Assembly: GCF_024623785.1 (NCBI RefSeq)
Contig: NZ_JANKBZ010000036.1
Coordinates: 1 to 64,000, forward strand
Length of the DNA stretch: 64,000 nt
Source of the DNA: Archangium lipolyticum
Lineage (GTDB): Bacteria; Myxococcota; Myxococcia; Myxococcales; Myxococcaceae
Direction of reading: 5' to 3'
Positions 51,747 through 61,479 of this stretch are shown in pieces. Every line of letters starts with the position of its first letter. The first letter of the stretch is position 1. The position numbers were made by a program, and so were the translations under genes. The notes under the pieces were generated by a model. It was not told the DNA's origin. It searched no databases and saw only the letters and a list, made by a program, of their open reading frames with translations.

Positions 51747-52601
51747 ATGAGCAAGCCTGGGATTCTGGTGACGGGTGGTACGGGCAAGACGGGTGGCCGC
51801 GTCGTGCGGAGGCTGACGGAGCTGGGGTGGCCGGTGCGCCTGGCCAGCCGCTCGGGGAGCGGGCCCGAGGGGGTCGAGGCCGTGCGCTTCGACTGGAACC
51901 AACCCGAGGGCCACGCTCGCGCGCTGGAGGGAGTGGAGCGCGTCTACCTGGTCGCGCCGGTGGGGGAGCCGGATCCGCTGCCGATCATGTCGGCGTTCAT
52001 CGAGCGGGCGCGCGCGGCGGGGGTGCGTCGCTTCGTGCTGCTCAGTGCCTCGTCGCTGCCAGAGGGCGGACCGGCCATGGGAGGCGTGCACCGGCTGTTG
52101 CGTGAGACCGCGCCGGAGTGGACGGTGCTGCGCCCCTCGTGGTTCATGCAGAACTTCTCCGAGGGGCAGCACCAGGCCACCGTGCGAGACGAAGGGGCGC
52201 TGTACTCGGCGACGGGCGAGGGGCGGGTGCCCTTCATCGACGCCGACGACATCGCGGAGGTGGGGGTCCGGGCGCTCATCGACGAGAAGGCGCACAACAC
52301 GGCGCACCTGCTGACGGGGCCTCGGGCGCTGAGCTACGGGGAAGCGGCGGGCATTCTCGGTGCGGCGCTGGGCCGGCCCGTGCGCCACGTCAACCTGTCG
52401 GAAGAGGCGCTCGCCGAGCGCTGGAGCCGCCTGGGGCTGACGCGGGACTACGCCGCGCTGCTGGCGTCCATGGATGGAGCCATTGCCCGCGGGGCGGAAG
52501 ATCGGACGACCGCCACCGTCGAGCAGGTGACGGGGCGGCCTCCGAGGGACTTCGTGGACTTCGCCCGGGCCTCGGTGTCGGCCTGGCGGAAGCAGGGCTG
52601 A
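51747..52601 (+). CDS. NAD(P)-binding NmrA-like oxidoreductase/sensor
   Basis: 284 residues, atypical short-chain dehydrogenase fold: nucleotide loop ILVTGGTGKTGGRVV at 6-20, then VRLASRS, VYLVAPVGEPDPLP, FVLLSASSLPEGG and WTVLRPSWFMQNFSE. This is the pattern of NmrA-like and agroclavine-dehydrogenase-like proteins. There is no canonical YxxxK, so it may reduce an unusual substrate or bind NADP(H) as a sensor. Paired with the SnoaL gene; the operon could detoxify an electrophile that the TetR protein recognises (inference). Confidence 0.82.
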   Translation: MSKPGILVTGGTGKTGGRVVRRLTELGWPVRLASRSGSGPEGVEAVRFDWNQPEGHARALEGVERVYLVAPVGEPDPLPIMSAFIERARAAGVRRFVLLSASSLPEGGPAMGGVHRLLRETAPEWTVLRPSWFMQNFSEGQHQATVRDEGALYSATGEGRVPFIDADDIAEVGVRALIDEKAHNTAHLLTGPRALSYGEAAGILGAALGRPVRHVNLSEEALAERWSRLGLTRDYAALLASMDGAIARGAEDRTTATVEQVTGRPPRDFVDFARASVSAWRKQG

Positions 52602-52638
52602 GCCGTGCCGGCTTCTGGGTTGCCCTGGCGGTCGAGGC

Positions 52639-53121
52639 CTACCGGTGGCTGTTGCCTGCCGCCGGTTTCACGGCCTTCTTCGCATACTCCGCCGTCAGCC
52701 CTTCGTAGTCGCTGAACTCCGGGAACTTCGCGTAGCTGTGAACGGCGGGCGTGCTCGCCCAGGGGAGCTTCTCGCTCGTATACGTCTCGATGAACGGGGT
52801 GAACCAGCTGGCGTCATCGAGCATCGTCGCGCGGACGTTGACGAACATGTCCAGGCCCTCGGGCCGCGTGAACATCCAGCTCATGCAGTACGGGCAGAAG
52901 TAATGACGGGGCGAGCCGTGGAGGCCTCCAATGACAGGCTCGCCCTTCGTGACCAGGAACCCCTCGGTCGGGATTGCCACACTCAAGGAGAAGGCGCTCG
53001 CGCTCATCCGCTGGCAGCCCGTGCAGTGGCAGGCCATCGTGAGGAGGGGCGGTGCGCTGATCCTCAGCCGCACCTGTCCGCAACGGCATCCGCCTTCCCA
53101 GGGAAGATTCCAATCGTTCAT
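52639..53121 (-). CDS. GFA (glutathione-dependent formaldehyde-activating) family protein
   Basis: 160 residues. Zinc-binding cysteines are visible as [10 protein letters not shown] (11-20), ACHCTGCQ (about 31-38) and the later [10 protein letters not shown] (about 75-84). The family is named for the formaldehyde-glutathione enzyme Gfa, but most members have unknown substrates. It converges on the NmrA gene. The poor ribosome site leaves the exact start slightly open. Confidence 0.85.
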   Translation of the reverse strand: MNDWNLPWEGGCRCGQVRLRISAPPLLTMACHCTGCQRMSASAFSLSVAIPTEGFLVTKGEPVIGGLHGSPRHYFCPYCMSWMFTRPEGLDMFVNVRATMLDDASWFTPFIETYTSEKLPWASTPAVHSYAKFPEFSDYEGLTAEYAKKAVKPAAGNSHR

Positions 53122-53203
53122 GAGCGGAGTACCTACCCCACTCGACGGCCCTCGCCCAGTGGGAGAGGGGGGCGGTATGTGAGGTGGAGACCGTCCCTCG
53201 GTT

Positions 53204-53371
53204 CTAGGACGTCGGCTCGCGCGGTGCTTCAGTGCCTTCCTGCCGTTGTCCCTCGCGCTTGGGGGATGTGTCGTCCTCCTCCTCGCTCAGGCCGCTCTTG
53301 CGAAGCACATCGTGCAGACGATCCCCGTGGGGCTTGAGAGGTGGAGGAGAGGGTTTGGGCTTTTCGTCCAT
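53204..53371 (-). CDS. Small charged protein, 55 residues
   Basis: ATG 53371 follows a good TGGAGGT site. The product ([20 protein letters not shown]..., ending in a mixed-charge Glu/Lys/Arg tail) is Pro-rich and probably disordered, with no membrane segment. Function unknown. The ribosome site and GC-ending codons support a real gene. Confidence 0.55.
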   Translation of the reverse strand: MDEKPKPSPPPLKPHGDRLHDVLRKSGLSEEEDDTSPKREGQRQEGTEAPREPTS

Positions 53372-53548
53372 GGCAACCTCCAGAGGTGAGGTGAGGGTGC
53401 TGCCTTCCACCAAACTGGGGCCGCGCCTCGTCTCGCGCCCGGCCACACCGGCCTGTCTCCGTTCTGCTGCCTGCTCCCTGGGGATGCGTCGAGCCCCTGC
53501 CCGCCGGCCCGCTCAGCGGGAACGCGCCTCCGCCTGTCCCCCCGAGCC

Positions 53549-55840
53549 CTACGACGGCTCGGGGGCATCTTGGATGGCGCGCACGCTCACCGGGACGTGC
53601 TTGTGGTACGGCGTGCGCGCGAGCGGATCGCAATGCTCGCTCGCCGTGAGGCGATTGAGCTGCGGGCCGTTCGGCTCGCCCCCGCGATAGCGCATGCCGT
53701 ATCCGTGGGGAAGAGTGACCATGCCCGGGCGGAGCATCTCGTCGAGCTCGATGGTGACGGGAATCTCACCCGCCGCCGATGTGCAGAGGGCGCGCGCACC
53801 TTGCCGCAACCCGAGCGCGCGAGCGTCGTCGGGGTGCATCCGCATGGCACCGTCGGGGTCGGTCTTCCGCCACGCCGGGTCACGGTAGATCTGGTTCGCG
53901 TTGTATCCCCGGCGCTCACCGGCGAGCAGCACCAGGGGGTGGTTCGACGAGGGTTCGTCGCGAAGCGCGCGAAGCGCCTCGAGCATCTCGGGGATGTCGA
54001 GATGGATGCGCCCATCGCGGTGCCGGATGAACGACCACGTGTCCTCGAGCTCATGCCGGGTGACGAGGGTGCCCTCGGGGCGATCCAGAATGGCGTGGAA
54101 CAACGACACGCCCAACGTGAGCCGGTTGCCCCGGTGCCCGGCGCGACGCACGGCGGCGGGCTCCCGGTTCGCCATCTGGAGGGCCAGCGCCAGGAGGGGC
54201 GCCGCCGCGGCGGGCGGAACGCGCGAGGCGTTCGCGCGCGGAGTCCGGAGCGCCCTTCCCAGGGTACGGTAGATGATGGAGGCGGCGAAGTGCCGAAGCC
54301 TGGGCTTCCTCGCCAGCATGGCGCTCATCGCCGCGAGGAAGACGAGGTGCTTCGTGGCCGCGGGCTCGCGAGTGGCGATGCGCTCCAGCAGCGGGAATGA
54401 CGCCGGGAGCTCGCCCATCGCCTCGAGCAGGCGCGTATAGAGCTCCGGCTCCGGCAGAGCCTCCGCGCGCGGCGGGAACACCGGGTGGCGCAGGTGGAAT
54501 GCGTTGTCCGGGAACTCGAGGTTGAAGCCGGTGCACTCCCACTTCTCGAACTGTGTCGCTGCGGGCAGGACATAGTGGGCGAGCCGGGCGGTTTCCGTCA
54601 TGGCCACGTCCACGACGACCAGCAGCTCGAGCTTGGAGAGTGCTCGCTCATAGGCGGCGGTGTTCGCGCCCGTGAGGGCCGGGTTGGCGCTGTCGACGAA
54701 CATCGCGCGGATGCGGTCCTCTCCCTCATGTTCGATCTCAGCCGGCAGGATGTTCGGCGGGTAGAGGCCGGCGATGGGGTACATCTTGTGATGGGCCGTG
54801 CGGGGGTGCCGGGCCTCTCGCTCGTCGGTGTGGCCGAGCAGCGGGAGGAAGAGCGAGTGGAAGTTGTTCCCGCCTCGTTTGCCGAAGTTGCCGGTGACGA
54901 GGAACAGCAGCTTCTCGAGATAGGAATTGAGCGTGCTGTGGAGGCTCTGTTGCAGGCCGAGGTCGACGCGCACGCAGGCCGTGTGGGCCTGGGCGAAACC
55001 CCGGGCAACGCGTTCGACGTCGGCGAGCGGCACGTCGGCCCGGCGTACGAAGTCCTCGACCGGAATCGCGCGCAGCTCCGCCTCCAGCGCGGCGAAGCCG
55101 GAGCAGCGCCGCGAGAGGAACGCGCGGTCATGCAGGCCCTCGCGCACGATGATGGCGAGAAGGGCCGCCATCAGGAACGCGTCGGTGCCGGGACGAAGCT
55201 GCAGGTGGACGTCGGCCAGGCGAGCGGTCTCCGTCTTGCGCGGGTCGATCACCACCATCTGGCGCGCGGGGTCCTTCTTCAGCTCGCGCAGGGTATCGCG
55301 TGCGTTGGGGATGCCGTGCGCCTGGAACGGGTTGGTGCCAATGAACAGCACGAAGTCCGCGTGCTCCACGTCCTCGGTGAGGTGGCATCGCTGGTCTCCG
55401 AAGAGCCGTCCATTGACCCAGAAGTCGCCGGTCTTCTCTTGCGCGAGGGCGCTGTAGGTGAAGCGGCTTCCCATCGCCTTCGTGATCTGCCGGCCGTAGG
55501 CGCCTCCCAGGTGGTTGCCCTGACCGCCGCCGCCGTAGAACGCGAATGCCTGCCCACCGTGCCGTTCGCGGATGGCGATGAGGCGCCTGGCGATGTCCGC
55601 CAGCGCCTCGTCCCAGCTCACGCGTACGAAGGTGCCGTCGGGCTCGCGCCGCAGCGGATGCTCGAGGAGATCCGCGTTCTCCTGATAGTGCTGCAGCCGC
55701 GCGGCCTTCTGGCAGAGGTAGCCCTTGGAGACCGGGTGAGAGTCGTCGCCGCGAATGCTCGTGATGCGGGAGCCCTCGACTTCGACGCGAAGCCCGCAGT
55801 TGCGGGAGCACAGGATGCAGGCGGTCTGCTCGGTGGTCAT
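53549..55840 (-). CDS. Molybdopterin-dependent oxidoreductase (DMSO reductase family)
   Basis: 763 residues from ATG 55840, preceded by AAGGGG. An N-terminal 4Fe-4S site is visible as C8-x2-C11-x3-C15-x27-C43. It is followed by the molybdopterin domains: WDEALADIARRL, FIGTNPFQAHG, VVIDPRKTETARLADVHLQLRPGT and LTGANTAAYERAL, and the closing domain with HPDDARALGLRQGA and the GMVTLPHG segment. It has no Tat signal, so it is cytoplasmic, and no partner electron-transfer subunit is adjacent. It resembles stand-alone oxidoreductases of unknown substrate. Confidence 0.87.
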   Translation of the reverse strand: MTTEQTACILCSRNCGLRVEVEGSRITSIRGDDSHPVSKGYLCQKAARLQHYQENADLLEHPLRREPDGTFVRVSWDEALADIARRLIAIRERHGGQAFAFYGGGGQGNHLGGAYGRQITKAMGSRFTYSALAQEKTGDFWVNGRLFGDQRCHLTEDVEHADFVLFIGTNPFQAHGIPNARDTLRELKKDPARQMVVIDPRKTETARLADVHLQLRPGTDAFLMAALLAIIVREGLHDRAFLSRRCSGFAALEAELRAIPVEDFVRRADVPLADVERVARGFAQAHTACVRVDLGLQQSLHSTLNSYLEKLLFLVTGNFGKRGGNNFHSLFLPLLGHTDEREARHPRTAHHKMYPIAGLYPPNILPAEIEHEGEDRIRAMFVDSANPALTGANTAAYERALSKLELLVVVDVAMTETARLAHYVLPAATQFEKWECTGFNLEFPDNAFHLRHPVFPPRAEALPEPELYTRLLEAMGELPASFPLLERIATREPAATKHLVFLAAMSAMLARKPRLRHFAASIIYRTLGRALRTPRANASRVPPAAAAPLLALALQMANREPAAVRRAGHRGNRLTLGVSLFHAILDRPEGTLVTRHELEDTWSFIRHRDGRIHLDIPEMLEALRALRDEPSSNHPLVLLAGERRGYNANQIYRDPAWRKTDPDGAMRMHPDDARALGLRQGARALCTSAAGEIPVTIELDEMLRPGMVTLPHGYGMRYRGGEPNGPQLNRLTASEHCDPLARTPYHKHVPVSVRAIQDAPEPS

Positions 55841-56006
55841 GGCGGGGCCCCTTGCCAGATGGATAACGAACGTTATCTCAAAGGTGGGCGAATCATCGGT
55901 CGCCTTCGCGCTCAAGAGCGCACGTCATGCCATCGCTTCGCTGTTGAGAACCGCTGACCGGCGGGCCACGACGGATGGACGCTGAGGCTCGAGGGTGGAC
56001 TTCATC

Positions 56007-56945
56007 TCACGATGGAACCCGCTCCTGGGCCGGCGCCCGGTGGGGGGTGGCCGCGCGAACGAAACGCTCCCTCAGCCATTGGTGCGCGGGATCGTGCTGG
56101 GCACGGGCATGCCAACCCATCGCGAGGTCGAATGGCGGCATCGGGAAGGGCAGTGGCAGGAGCTCGAGGCCCGACGCGTAGCGCTGGAGAAGCCTCCTGG
56201 GGAGTGTGGCGACACAGTCCGTATCGGCGAGGACGAGTGCGACCTGATTGTAGTTCGGGACGGTGACGGCGACACGGCGCACCTTGCCATGCCGCGCGAG
56301 GACGTCGTCGATCGCGCTATGAAGGCGGCCTCCCTGGGAAACCATGACATGATTGAGCTGGCAGTAGTCTTCGAGCGTGGGAGCCTCCCGGCCTCTTGGA
56401 TGCTCCTTGCGCTGCGCGAAGCAGAACTCGTCGGTGAGCAGGAGCCGGCTCTTGAGCGCTTCGGGAATCTTGGTTGAGATGCCGATATAGAGGTCGATCT
56501 CGCCACGCTCCATCCGGTAGGTCAGGTTCTCCTCGTTCGGCGCGACGAAGCTCAGACGGATACCGGGTCCGGCGAGCTCGAGGATCTCCCGGGCCACGGC
56601 GAGACCGATGATCGTGAAGAAGTTGTCGTTGAGCGCGATCGTGAAATGGTGCTGCGCCTCCCGCGGGTTGAACTCAACGCGGTTCACGACGGCGCTTTGC
56701 AGGTCGAGAAGCGCCTGGTGCAAGGCCGGCTGCAACTCGAGAGCCCGCGGCGTGGGGGCCATTCCGCGACCCGCCTCGGAAGGAACGAGCAGGGGGTCCT
56801 TGAACAGCTCACGCAAGCGGCCAAGCTGGGCGGAGAGCGCCGGCTGACTCACGTTCAGACGGCGGGCCGCACGTGTCACATTCAATTCCTCGAGCAACAC
56901 GTCCAGGGAAATGAGCAGGGGCAGGTCCGCCCGCCGGATATCCAT
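56007..56945 (-). CDS. LysR family transcriptional regulator
   Basis: 312 residues. ATG 56945 has GGAGGT nine nt upstream. The winged helix-turn-helix at about 8-65 (SLDVLLEELNVTRAARRLNVSQPALSAQLGRLRELFKDPLLV split over two helices) precedes a periplasmic-binding-type ligand domain. NodD/LinR-like features are the LNDNFFTIIGLAVAREILE start. It is divergent from the metallo-beta-lactamase-fold gene over 111 nt, the classic layout for LysR control of a neighbour. A TATA-CCTCC-TATA stretch in the gap overlaps its own ribosome site. Confidence 0.88.
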   Translation of the reverse strand: MDIRRADLPLLISLDVLLEELNVTRAARRLNVSQPALSAQLGRLRELFKDPLLVPSEAGRGMAPTPRALELQPALHQALLDLQSAVVNRVEFNPREAQHHFTIALNDNFFTIIGLAVAREILELAGPGIRLSFVAPNEENLTYRMERGEIDLYIGISTKIPEALKSRLLLTDEFCFAQRKEHPRGREAPTLEDYCQLNHVMVSQGGRLHSAIDDVLARHGKVRRVAVTVPNYNQVALVLADTDCVATLPRRLLQRYASGLELLPLPFPMPPFDLAMGWHARAQHDPAHQWLRERFVRAATPHRAPAQERVPS

Positions 56946-57056
56946 TGCGACTATACCTCCTATAAACGCGCTCGACTCACGAGGGGCGCCGAGCCGCCGT
57001 ATGTATCCACCCACGTGGTTCGCACCTGGCGCCACGGCATCCCCACGGGAGAAAAC

Positions 57057-58058
57057 ATGCGTTTCCATCGACTTCTTCTCGACAGCGTAGCCGCGGTGGC
57101 GGCCCTGTTCTCCGCCGCCTTGCCACTCGCCACCGAGGCGGCGTCGCCTGCTACCGCCGGAACAAGCGTCGCCCAACGGAGGGCGCAGGTACCGGGTGTC
57201 TATCGTTACCGCGTCGGTGACTTCCAGGTGACCGCGCTGTCCGACGGCACCGTGCCGCAGGATCTGCACGTGCTCCTCCAGGGAGAATCACCCGCGGAGA
57301 TCGACAAGATGCTCCACCATGCCTTCTTGAGCAATCCTGTCGAGGCTTCCATCACGGCCTTCCTGATCGACACGGGGCGCCGGCTGATCCTGGTCGATAC
57401 CGGCGCCGGCGGCTTGTTCGGGCCGGGCTATGGCGGCAAGCTCCTCGGCAGCCTCAAGCTGGCGGGATACGAGCCAGAGCAGATCGACGACATCCTGCTG
57501 ACGCACATCCACACGGATCACAGCGGCGGTCTCGTCAGCGAGGGCAACAGGGTGTTCCCCAATGCCACGGTGCACGTCGGCAGGGGGGATCTGGACTTCT
57601 TCCTCAATCCCGCGAACCAGGGCGGCGTCAATGGCTATGACAAGAAGTACTTCGAGGAGGCGGTCAAGACCGTTGGGCCCTACGTGAAGGCGGGGAAGGT
57701 TCATGCGTTCAGCCGGGAGACCTGGCTCTTCCCCGGCATCAAGGCCATCCCGACGCCCGGCCACACCCCCGGGCATGGCTTCTACCGGGTGGAGAGCAGG
57801 GGCGAGTCGATCACATTCATTGGCGACATCGTCCACGTGGCCGCCGTGCAGTTCCCGAAAACGGCGATCACGATTGTCTATGACGTCAGACCCAGCGACG
57901 CCGCGGCTCAGCGTGAGAGTCAGTTCGCCGCGGCGGCGAGCGACCGCGCGCTGGTGGCGGCACCGCATCTGCCGTACCCCGGGATTGGCCACATCCGCGC
58001 GGAGGAACGTGGCTACACGTTCGTGCCAGTGGACTATCGCGACCGCCATGAGCCCTGA
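57057..58058 (+). CDS. Exported metallo-beta-lactamase-fold hydrolase
   Basis: 333 residues from ATG 57057 (GGGAGA site) with a signal peptide (LLLDSVAAVAALFSAALPLATEA). The zinc motif is H150-I-H152-T-D154-H155 in LLTHIHTDHSGGL; IPTPGHTPGHGFY holds the next His, FIGDIVH the bridging Asp, and the last His lies in PHLPYPGIGHI. This branch includes lactonases and alkylsulfatase-like enzymes; the order resembles AttM/AiiA-type lactonases more than antibiotic-cleaving lactamases. Quorum-signal or lactone cleavage is possible but unproven. Probably regulated by the divergent LysR gene. Confidence 0.83.
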   Translation: MRFHRLLLDSVAAVAALFSAALPLATEAASPATAGTSVAQRRAQVPGVYRYRVGDFQVTALSDGTVPQDLHVLLQGESPAEIDKMLHHAFLSNPVEASITAFLIDTGRRLILVDTGAGGLFGPGYGGKLLGSLKLAGYEPEQIDDILLTHIHTDHSGGLVSEGNRVFPNATVHVGRGDLDFFLNPANQGGVNGYDKKYFEEAVKTVGPYVKAGKVHAFSRETWLFPGIKAIPTPGHTPGHGFYRVESRGESITFIGDIVHVAAVQFPKTAITIVYDVRPSDAAAQRESQFAAAASDRALVAAPHLPYPGIGHIRAEERGYTFVPVDYRDRHEP

Positions 58059-58072
58059 CGTCCGGGGGCCAC

Positions 58073-58540
58073 TCAGCCCAGCCTGCGGGTGAACGTCACC
58101 GGGTCGTACTCGGAGAGCGGAAGGAAACGCAGCGGCTCCGTCGAACCGAGCGAGACGAGCCGCTGGCCATACTGTTCGAGGTAGCGGGCCCGCCCCTCGT
58201 CTCCGACATGCGCGGCGCTCCAGGCCACGAACGGGGGCAGGACGTCGAACCCCGTGAAACGCAGGATGCCGTAGTGGATGGGGAGGAGCAGCTGCTCCAG
58301 GGGGCCGAACAACCCGGCCTCGGAGAAGATGGGCTCCGAGCCCCCCGTGGTCAACGAGAGCATGGCCCGTTTCCCCCGCAGCTTCCCGGCGTCGAACCAC
58401 TGGCCTCCACCGTAGATGGTCCCCATGGCGAACACCCGGTCCACCCAGCCCTTGAGGATGGCCGGGAGGGAGAACCACCAGAGCGGGAATTGGAAGATGA
58501 GCACATCGCACCGCAGGAGCTTCTCGAGCTCGGTCGTGAT
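58073..58540 (-). pseudogene. Flavodoxin-fold NAD(P)H:quinone reductase, N-terminus missing
   Basis: The C-terminal 155 codons are well preserved: LEKLLRCDVLIFQFPLWWFS, LKGWVDRVFAMGTIYGGGQW and LSLTTGGSEP are hallmark blocks of Flavodoxin_2 quinone reductases (MdaB/YwrO-like). The first 70 or so residues, including the flavin phosphate loop, are absent; upstream sequence in all frames is not related, and a +1 shift is apparent near 58540. Without the flavin site it should be inactive. Confidence 0.7.
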
Positions 58541-58702
58541 GGTATGGGTGACGCATGAAGAAACAGCGTGAGCTCTCGGACTTCGAGGGTGGAGCGAGCG
58601 GGACACAGCTCCCGCCACCACGCGCGAAGCAGCCCGTAGCCCCTGGACGTCGCCGGGCAACCCTCCCGGGATGACGACTTGTACGGCGGTAGGGAGGAGC
58701 AC

Positions 58703-59431
58703 ATGCGTCGGTGGATTCTGGCGGTGATGGGGTTGATGCAGACCGGGTGCTACGCCTGGGCCACGCCCCCGCTGGAGGCGCAGGTGGGCTTTGGCCCTGC
58801 CTGGGATGAGCGCTCGCGCTCGGTGCGCACCGTGCCGAGCTATCAGGCCTCCATCCCCATCTCGGGCTGGCATCCCCAGACGCCCCACCAGGGAAGCACG
58901 TGGGACGTGAAAGCGGGCTACCTCTTCCAGCCCATGCCCGGTGAGCGCCTGGTGCATGGCCCTCTCTTCGCATTGGGGATGCTGATCCCCGAGGAGAAGA
59001 TGTCCCCCGGCCGCGCTGGCGGCGTCCGGGCTTCTGGTGCCGAGGGGGGCGTGCGTCTTGGCCCCATCCCCGTCAACCAGGGCGTCGTCTTCCGCCGCTA
59101 CGGCGTGCATGGACAGGTGCGCGGCCTCTTCGGTGACGGCCTGGGGGTGGAGCTCGCCACCCGGTTCTCGGTGGAGTGGGCGCGCGAGACGCATGGCTCG
59201 CGTGAGGAGCGGGGCCTTCTCTTCCAGTATCGGGGGTGGTCCGGTTTCCAGGGCCTGGGGCTCTTCGTCGAGGCCAGCGCGGGCGTGCTGGGGAGCGAGC
59301 CCCGATGGGGACTCACCGCGGGGCTCTCGTTCCGCACCCCGGCCACCCTGGGCGTGGGCCTGCTCGACACCCGGAAGGCCCGGGAGCTCGACTGGGTGCG
59401 GAAGCACAACGCCCGGACCCAGGAGCAGTAG
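58703..59431 (+). CDS. Lipoprotein, probable outer-membrane-associated beta protein
   Basis: 242 residues from ATG 58703 (GGGAGGAG site). Lipobox LMQTGC at residue 17. The mature part alternates polar and hydrophobic residues with many glycines and aromatic ends (VKAGYLFQPMPGERL, GLGVELATRFSVEWARE, RWGLTAGLSFRTPATLG), as expected for a beta-barrel-like or sandwich fold. No family recognised. The stop is followed at once by a diverged repeat copy. Confidence 0.7.
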   Translation: MRRWILAVMGLMQTGCYAWATPPLEAQVGFGPAWDERSRSVRTVPSYQASIPISGWHPQTPHQGSTWDVKAGYLFQPMPGERLVHGPLFALGMLIPEEKMSPGRAGGVRASGAEGGVRLGPIPVNQGVVFRRYGVHGQVRGLFGDGLGVELATRFSVEWARETHGSREERGLLFQYRGWSGFQGLGLFVEASAGVLGSEPRWGLTAGLSFRTPATLGVGLLDTRKARELDWVRKHNARTQEQ

Positions 59432-59435
59432 ACGG

Positions 59436-59500
59436 AGAGGGGGGAGGGGCCGAGGAGAGCCGCTGACGGGTGCTGCCCCCGCGGTGCGGCCGCCCGAACG
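59436..59500 (-). repeat. Short diverged copy of the dispersed repeat; rest of gap to 59808 empty
   Basis: Read on the minus strand, GGCAGCACCCGTCAGCGG and the following CTCCTCGG tract match 2000-2070 better than copies A and B. As at 1970, it lies a few nt after a stop codon. From 59501 to 59808 no gene was seen; the DNA is GC-rich with runs of G and C, then turns AT-richer just before the next gene, as a promoter would. Confidence 0.4.
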
Positions 59501-59808
59501 GACGAGCGCTCCGCGCCCGCGGTTCGGGGGCACCGCCCCACACTCTGGGGGGGGACGGTCCACACCACGGGCCCTGTCGCTCCAGGCATGAAAAGGCTCG
59601 TTCCTCCCCCGGGGCGGAGCGCCCCCCGCTGTTGGTCCAGGGCTTGCTCTGGAGCACGAACGCGGGTGACGGCAATTCCTCTCACTCGGGAATCATGGAA
59701 CGTCACACCGTCTCATCAAGCAGGAAAACGCGTAACTCTTGCAATTCTGTTTCATGATGAATACCCTGACAACAGGTTGCTGTTGGAAGACACCTGGGGG
59801 TATTCGAC

Positions 59809-61371
59809 ATGAATCCTGTTTTGAAATGCGACGTGAGGATGTGGAGAGTCGCGTGGGTGTGTCTGACCTTGGTGGGCTGTGGCGACGGAGCGGTCGACCG
59901 CAGCACGCCTTCTACAGCGGAAACCGTGCCCGGCTCCGAGTCGGCCGAGTCCGCGGTCGCACCAGCGGGATGGGAGACAGTGGCGAACCAGTATCAGACC
60001 TTCACGCTGACCGAGCCGTCGACGGTCAGGTTCGGTCAGGGGGATAGCTGGGTCACTCGAGAGCTGCCCGCGGGCAGCGTGTATTGCTTCTTCAATCCGG
60101 ACCCCGCTCCGGGGCGGTTCAAGACGTGCCAGCGCAGCACGCAGCAGGACCCCGTGAGCGAGCCGACGCTCAGCCCCGCGTGTGCCACGTTCTATCCCCC
60201 CGACTTCGCGCTCACCAGCACCCGTCAGGCCAACCCCGTTCCCACGGTGGCGAAGCCCGCCAAGGGCGTGGCGGTTTCGGAGCCCACCTACAAGACATGC
60301 GTCGTGCGCGCCACCGACCACGCCGCTGACGGCGTAGCGGGCTTTACCCGGAACGACTACTCGCGTCGGCAGGCCTTCAACGCGAACAGCACGAAGCAGC
60401 TGGTGTACGCCCTCGATGGCTCCTGGCATGTGTATGACGCCAACACCCGCGTGCGCCTGAAGAAGCTATCGGGCCCGGGTGGCGACGCGGAGCCGCAGTG
60501 GCACCCGACGAACCCGGACCTGCTGTACTACCTGCCCACCAATGGCGTCGGCATGACGCTCCACGAGCTGAACGTGTCGACCGGGGCCTCCCGCGTCGTG
60601 GGCGACTTTGGCGCGAGGCTGAAGGCCCGGTGGCCGGCCGCGGCGGCGGCATGGACGAAGTCGGAGGGCTCTCCCTCGGCGGACGGACGCTACTGGTGCT
60701 TCATGGTCGACACGAGCGACTGGAGCAGCCTGGGCGTGTTCACCTGGGACCGCGAGACCGACACCATCCTGGGCACGTATGACACCCACGGCGAGCGTCC
60801 CGACCATGTGAGCATGTCCCCGAGCGGTAACTCGTGTGTGGTTTCCAGCGACGGTGCGCTGGGCACGGTGGCGTTCTCGCGGGACTTCAGCACGAAGACC
60901 CAGCTGCACTCGAAGTCCGAGCACTCGGACCTCGCGCTGGATACCAACGGCGACGACATCTACGTGGCCGTCGACTACCAATCCAACGCGGGCGACGTGT
61001 TCATGGTGAACGTGCGCACGGGCGTGCGCACGGCGTTGTTCTCGACGTACGTGGGCGGCACCGCGACGGCGTTGCATGTCTCGGGCAAGGCGTTCGCCAG
61101 GCCCGGCTGGGTGGTGGTCAGCACCTATGCCGACTACGGCGGCGCCCAGCAGTGGCTGCACCGCAAGGTGATGGCCGTGCAGCTGAAGGCCAACCCGACC
61201 ATCTACACGCTGGCGCACCACCGCACCGCATCGAACGGTTACTGGACCGAGCCGATGGCCAGCGTCAACCGTGACTTCACCCGGGTGGCCTTCAGCTCCA
61301 ACTGGGGCACTGGCAGCGCCACGGACGTCGACGCGTACGTGGTCGAGATTCCGGCGGGTGCGTTGAAGTAG
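59809..61371 (+). CDS. Lipoprotein with beta-propeller-like domain
   Basis: 520 residues. After a short lead, VAWVCLTLVGCGDG is a lipobox (lipidated Cys near residue 24), followed by a Ser/Thr/Glu tether. From about 190 on, repeated blade-like units appear (KQLVYALDGSWHVYDANTRVRLKKLSG; DGRYWCFMVDTSDWSSLGVFTWDRETD; GDDIYVAVDYQSNAGDVFMVNVRTG), typical of TolB/WD-type propellers that read as periplasmic or surface binding scaffolds. The N-terminal region has four cysteines. No enzyme motif. A strong terminator hairpin follows the stop. Confidence 0.75.
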   Translation: MNPVLKCDVRMWRVAWVCLTLVGCGDGAVDRSTPSTAETVPGSESAESAVAPAGWETVANQYQTFTLTEPSTVRFGQGDSWVTRELPAGSVYCFFNPDPAPGRFKTCQRSTQQDPVSEPTLSPACATFYPPDFALTSTRQANPVPTVAKPAKGVAVSEPTYKTCVVRATDHAADGVAGFTRNDYSRRQAFNANSTKQLVYALDGSWHVYDANTRVRLKKLSGPGGDAEPQWHPTNPDLLYYLPTNGVGMTLHELNVSTGASRVVGDFGARLKARWPAAAAAWTKSEGSPSADGRYWCFMVDTSDWSSLGVFTWDRETDTILGTYDTHGERPDHVSMSPSGNSCVVSSDGALGTVAFSRDFSTKTQLHSKSEHSDLALDTNGDDIYVAVDYQSNAGDVFMVNVRTGVRTALFSTYVGGTATALHVSGKAFARPGWVVVSTYADYGGAQQWLHRKVMAVQLKANPTIYTLAHHRTASNGYWTEPMASVNRDFTRVAFSSNWGTGSATDVDAYVVEIPAGALK

Positions 61372-61391
61372 AATCGCGGCCCTGGCCAACG

Positions 61392-61418
61392 CATGAGGGC
61401 CTCACGGGGGCCCTCATG
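61392..61418 (+). terminator. Intrinsic terminator after the propeller lipoprotein
   Basis: CATGAGGGCC and GGCCCTCATG form a perfect 10-bp stem with a 7-nt loop 20 nt after the stop codon, followed by TTTC. The short T-run makes it the best intrinsic-type terminator in the window. Confidence 0.65.
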
Positions 61419-61479
61419 TTTCGCTACGTTGACGCCGGGGCGGAGGACCGGGTACGAGCGGCCTCCGAGAGGAGCGGCC

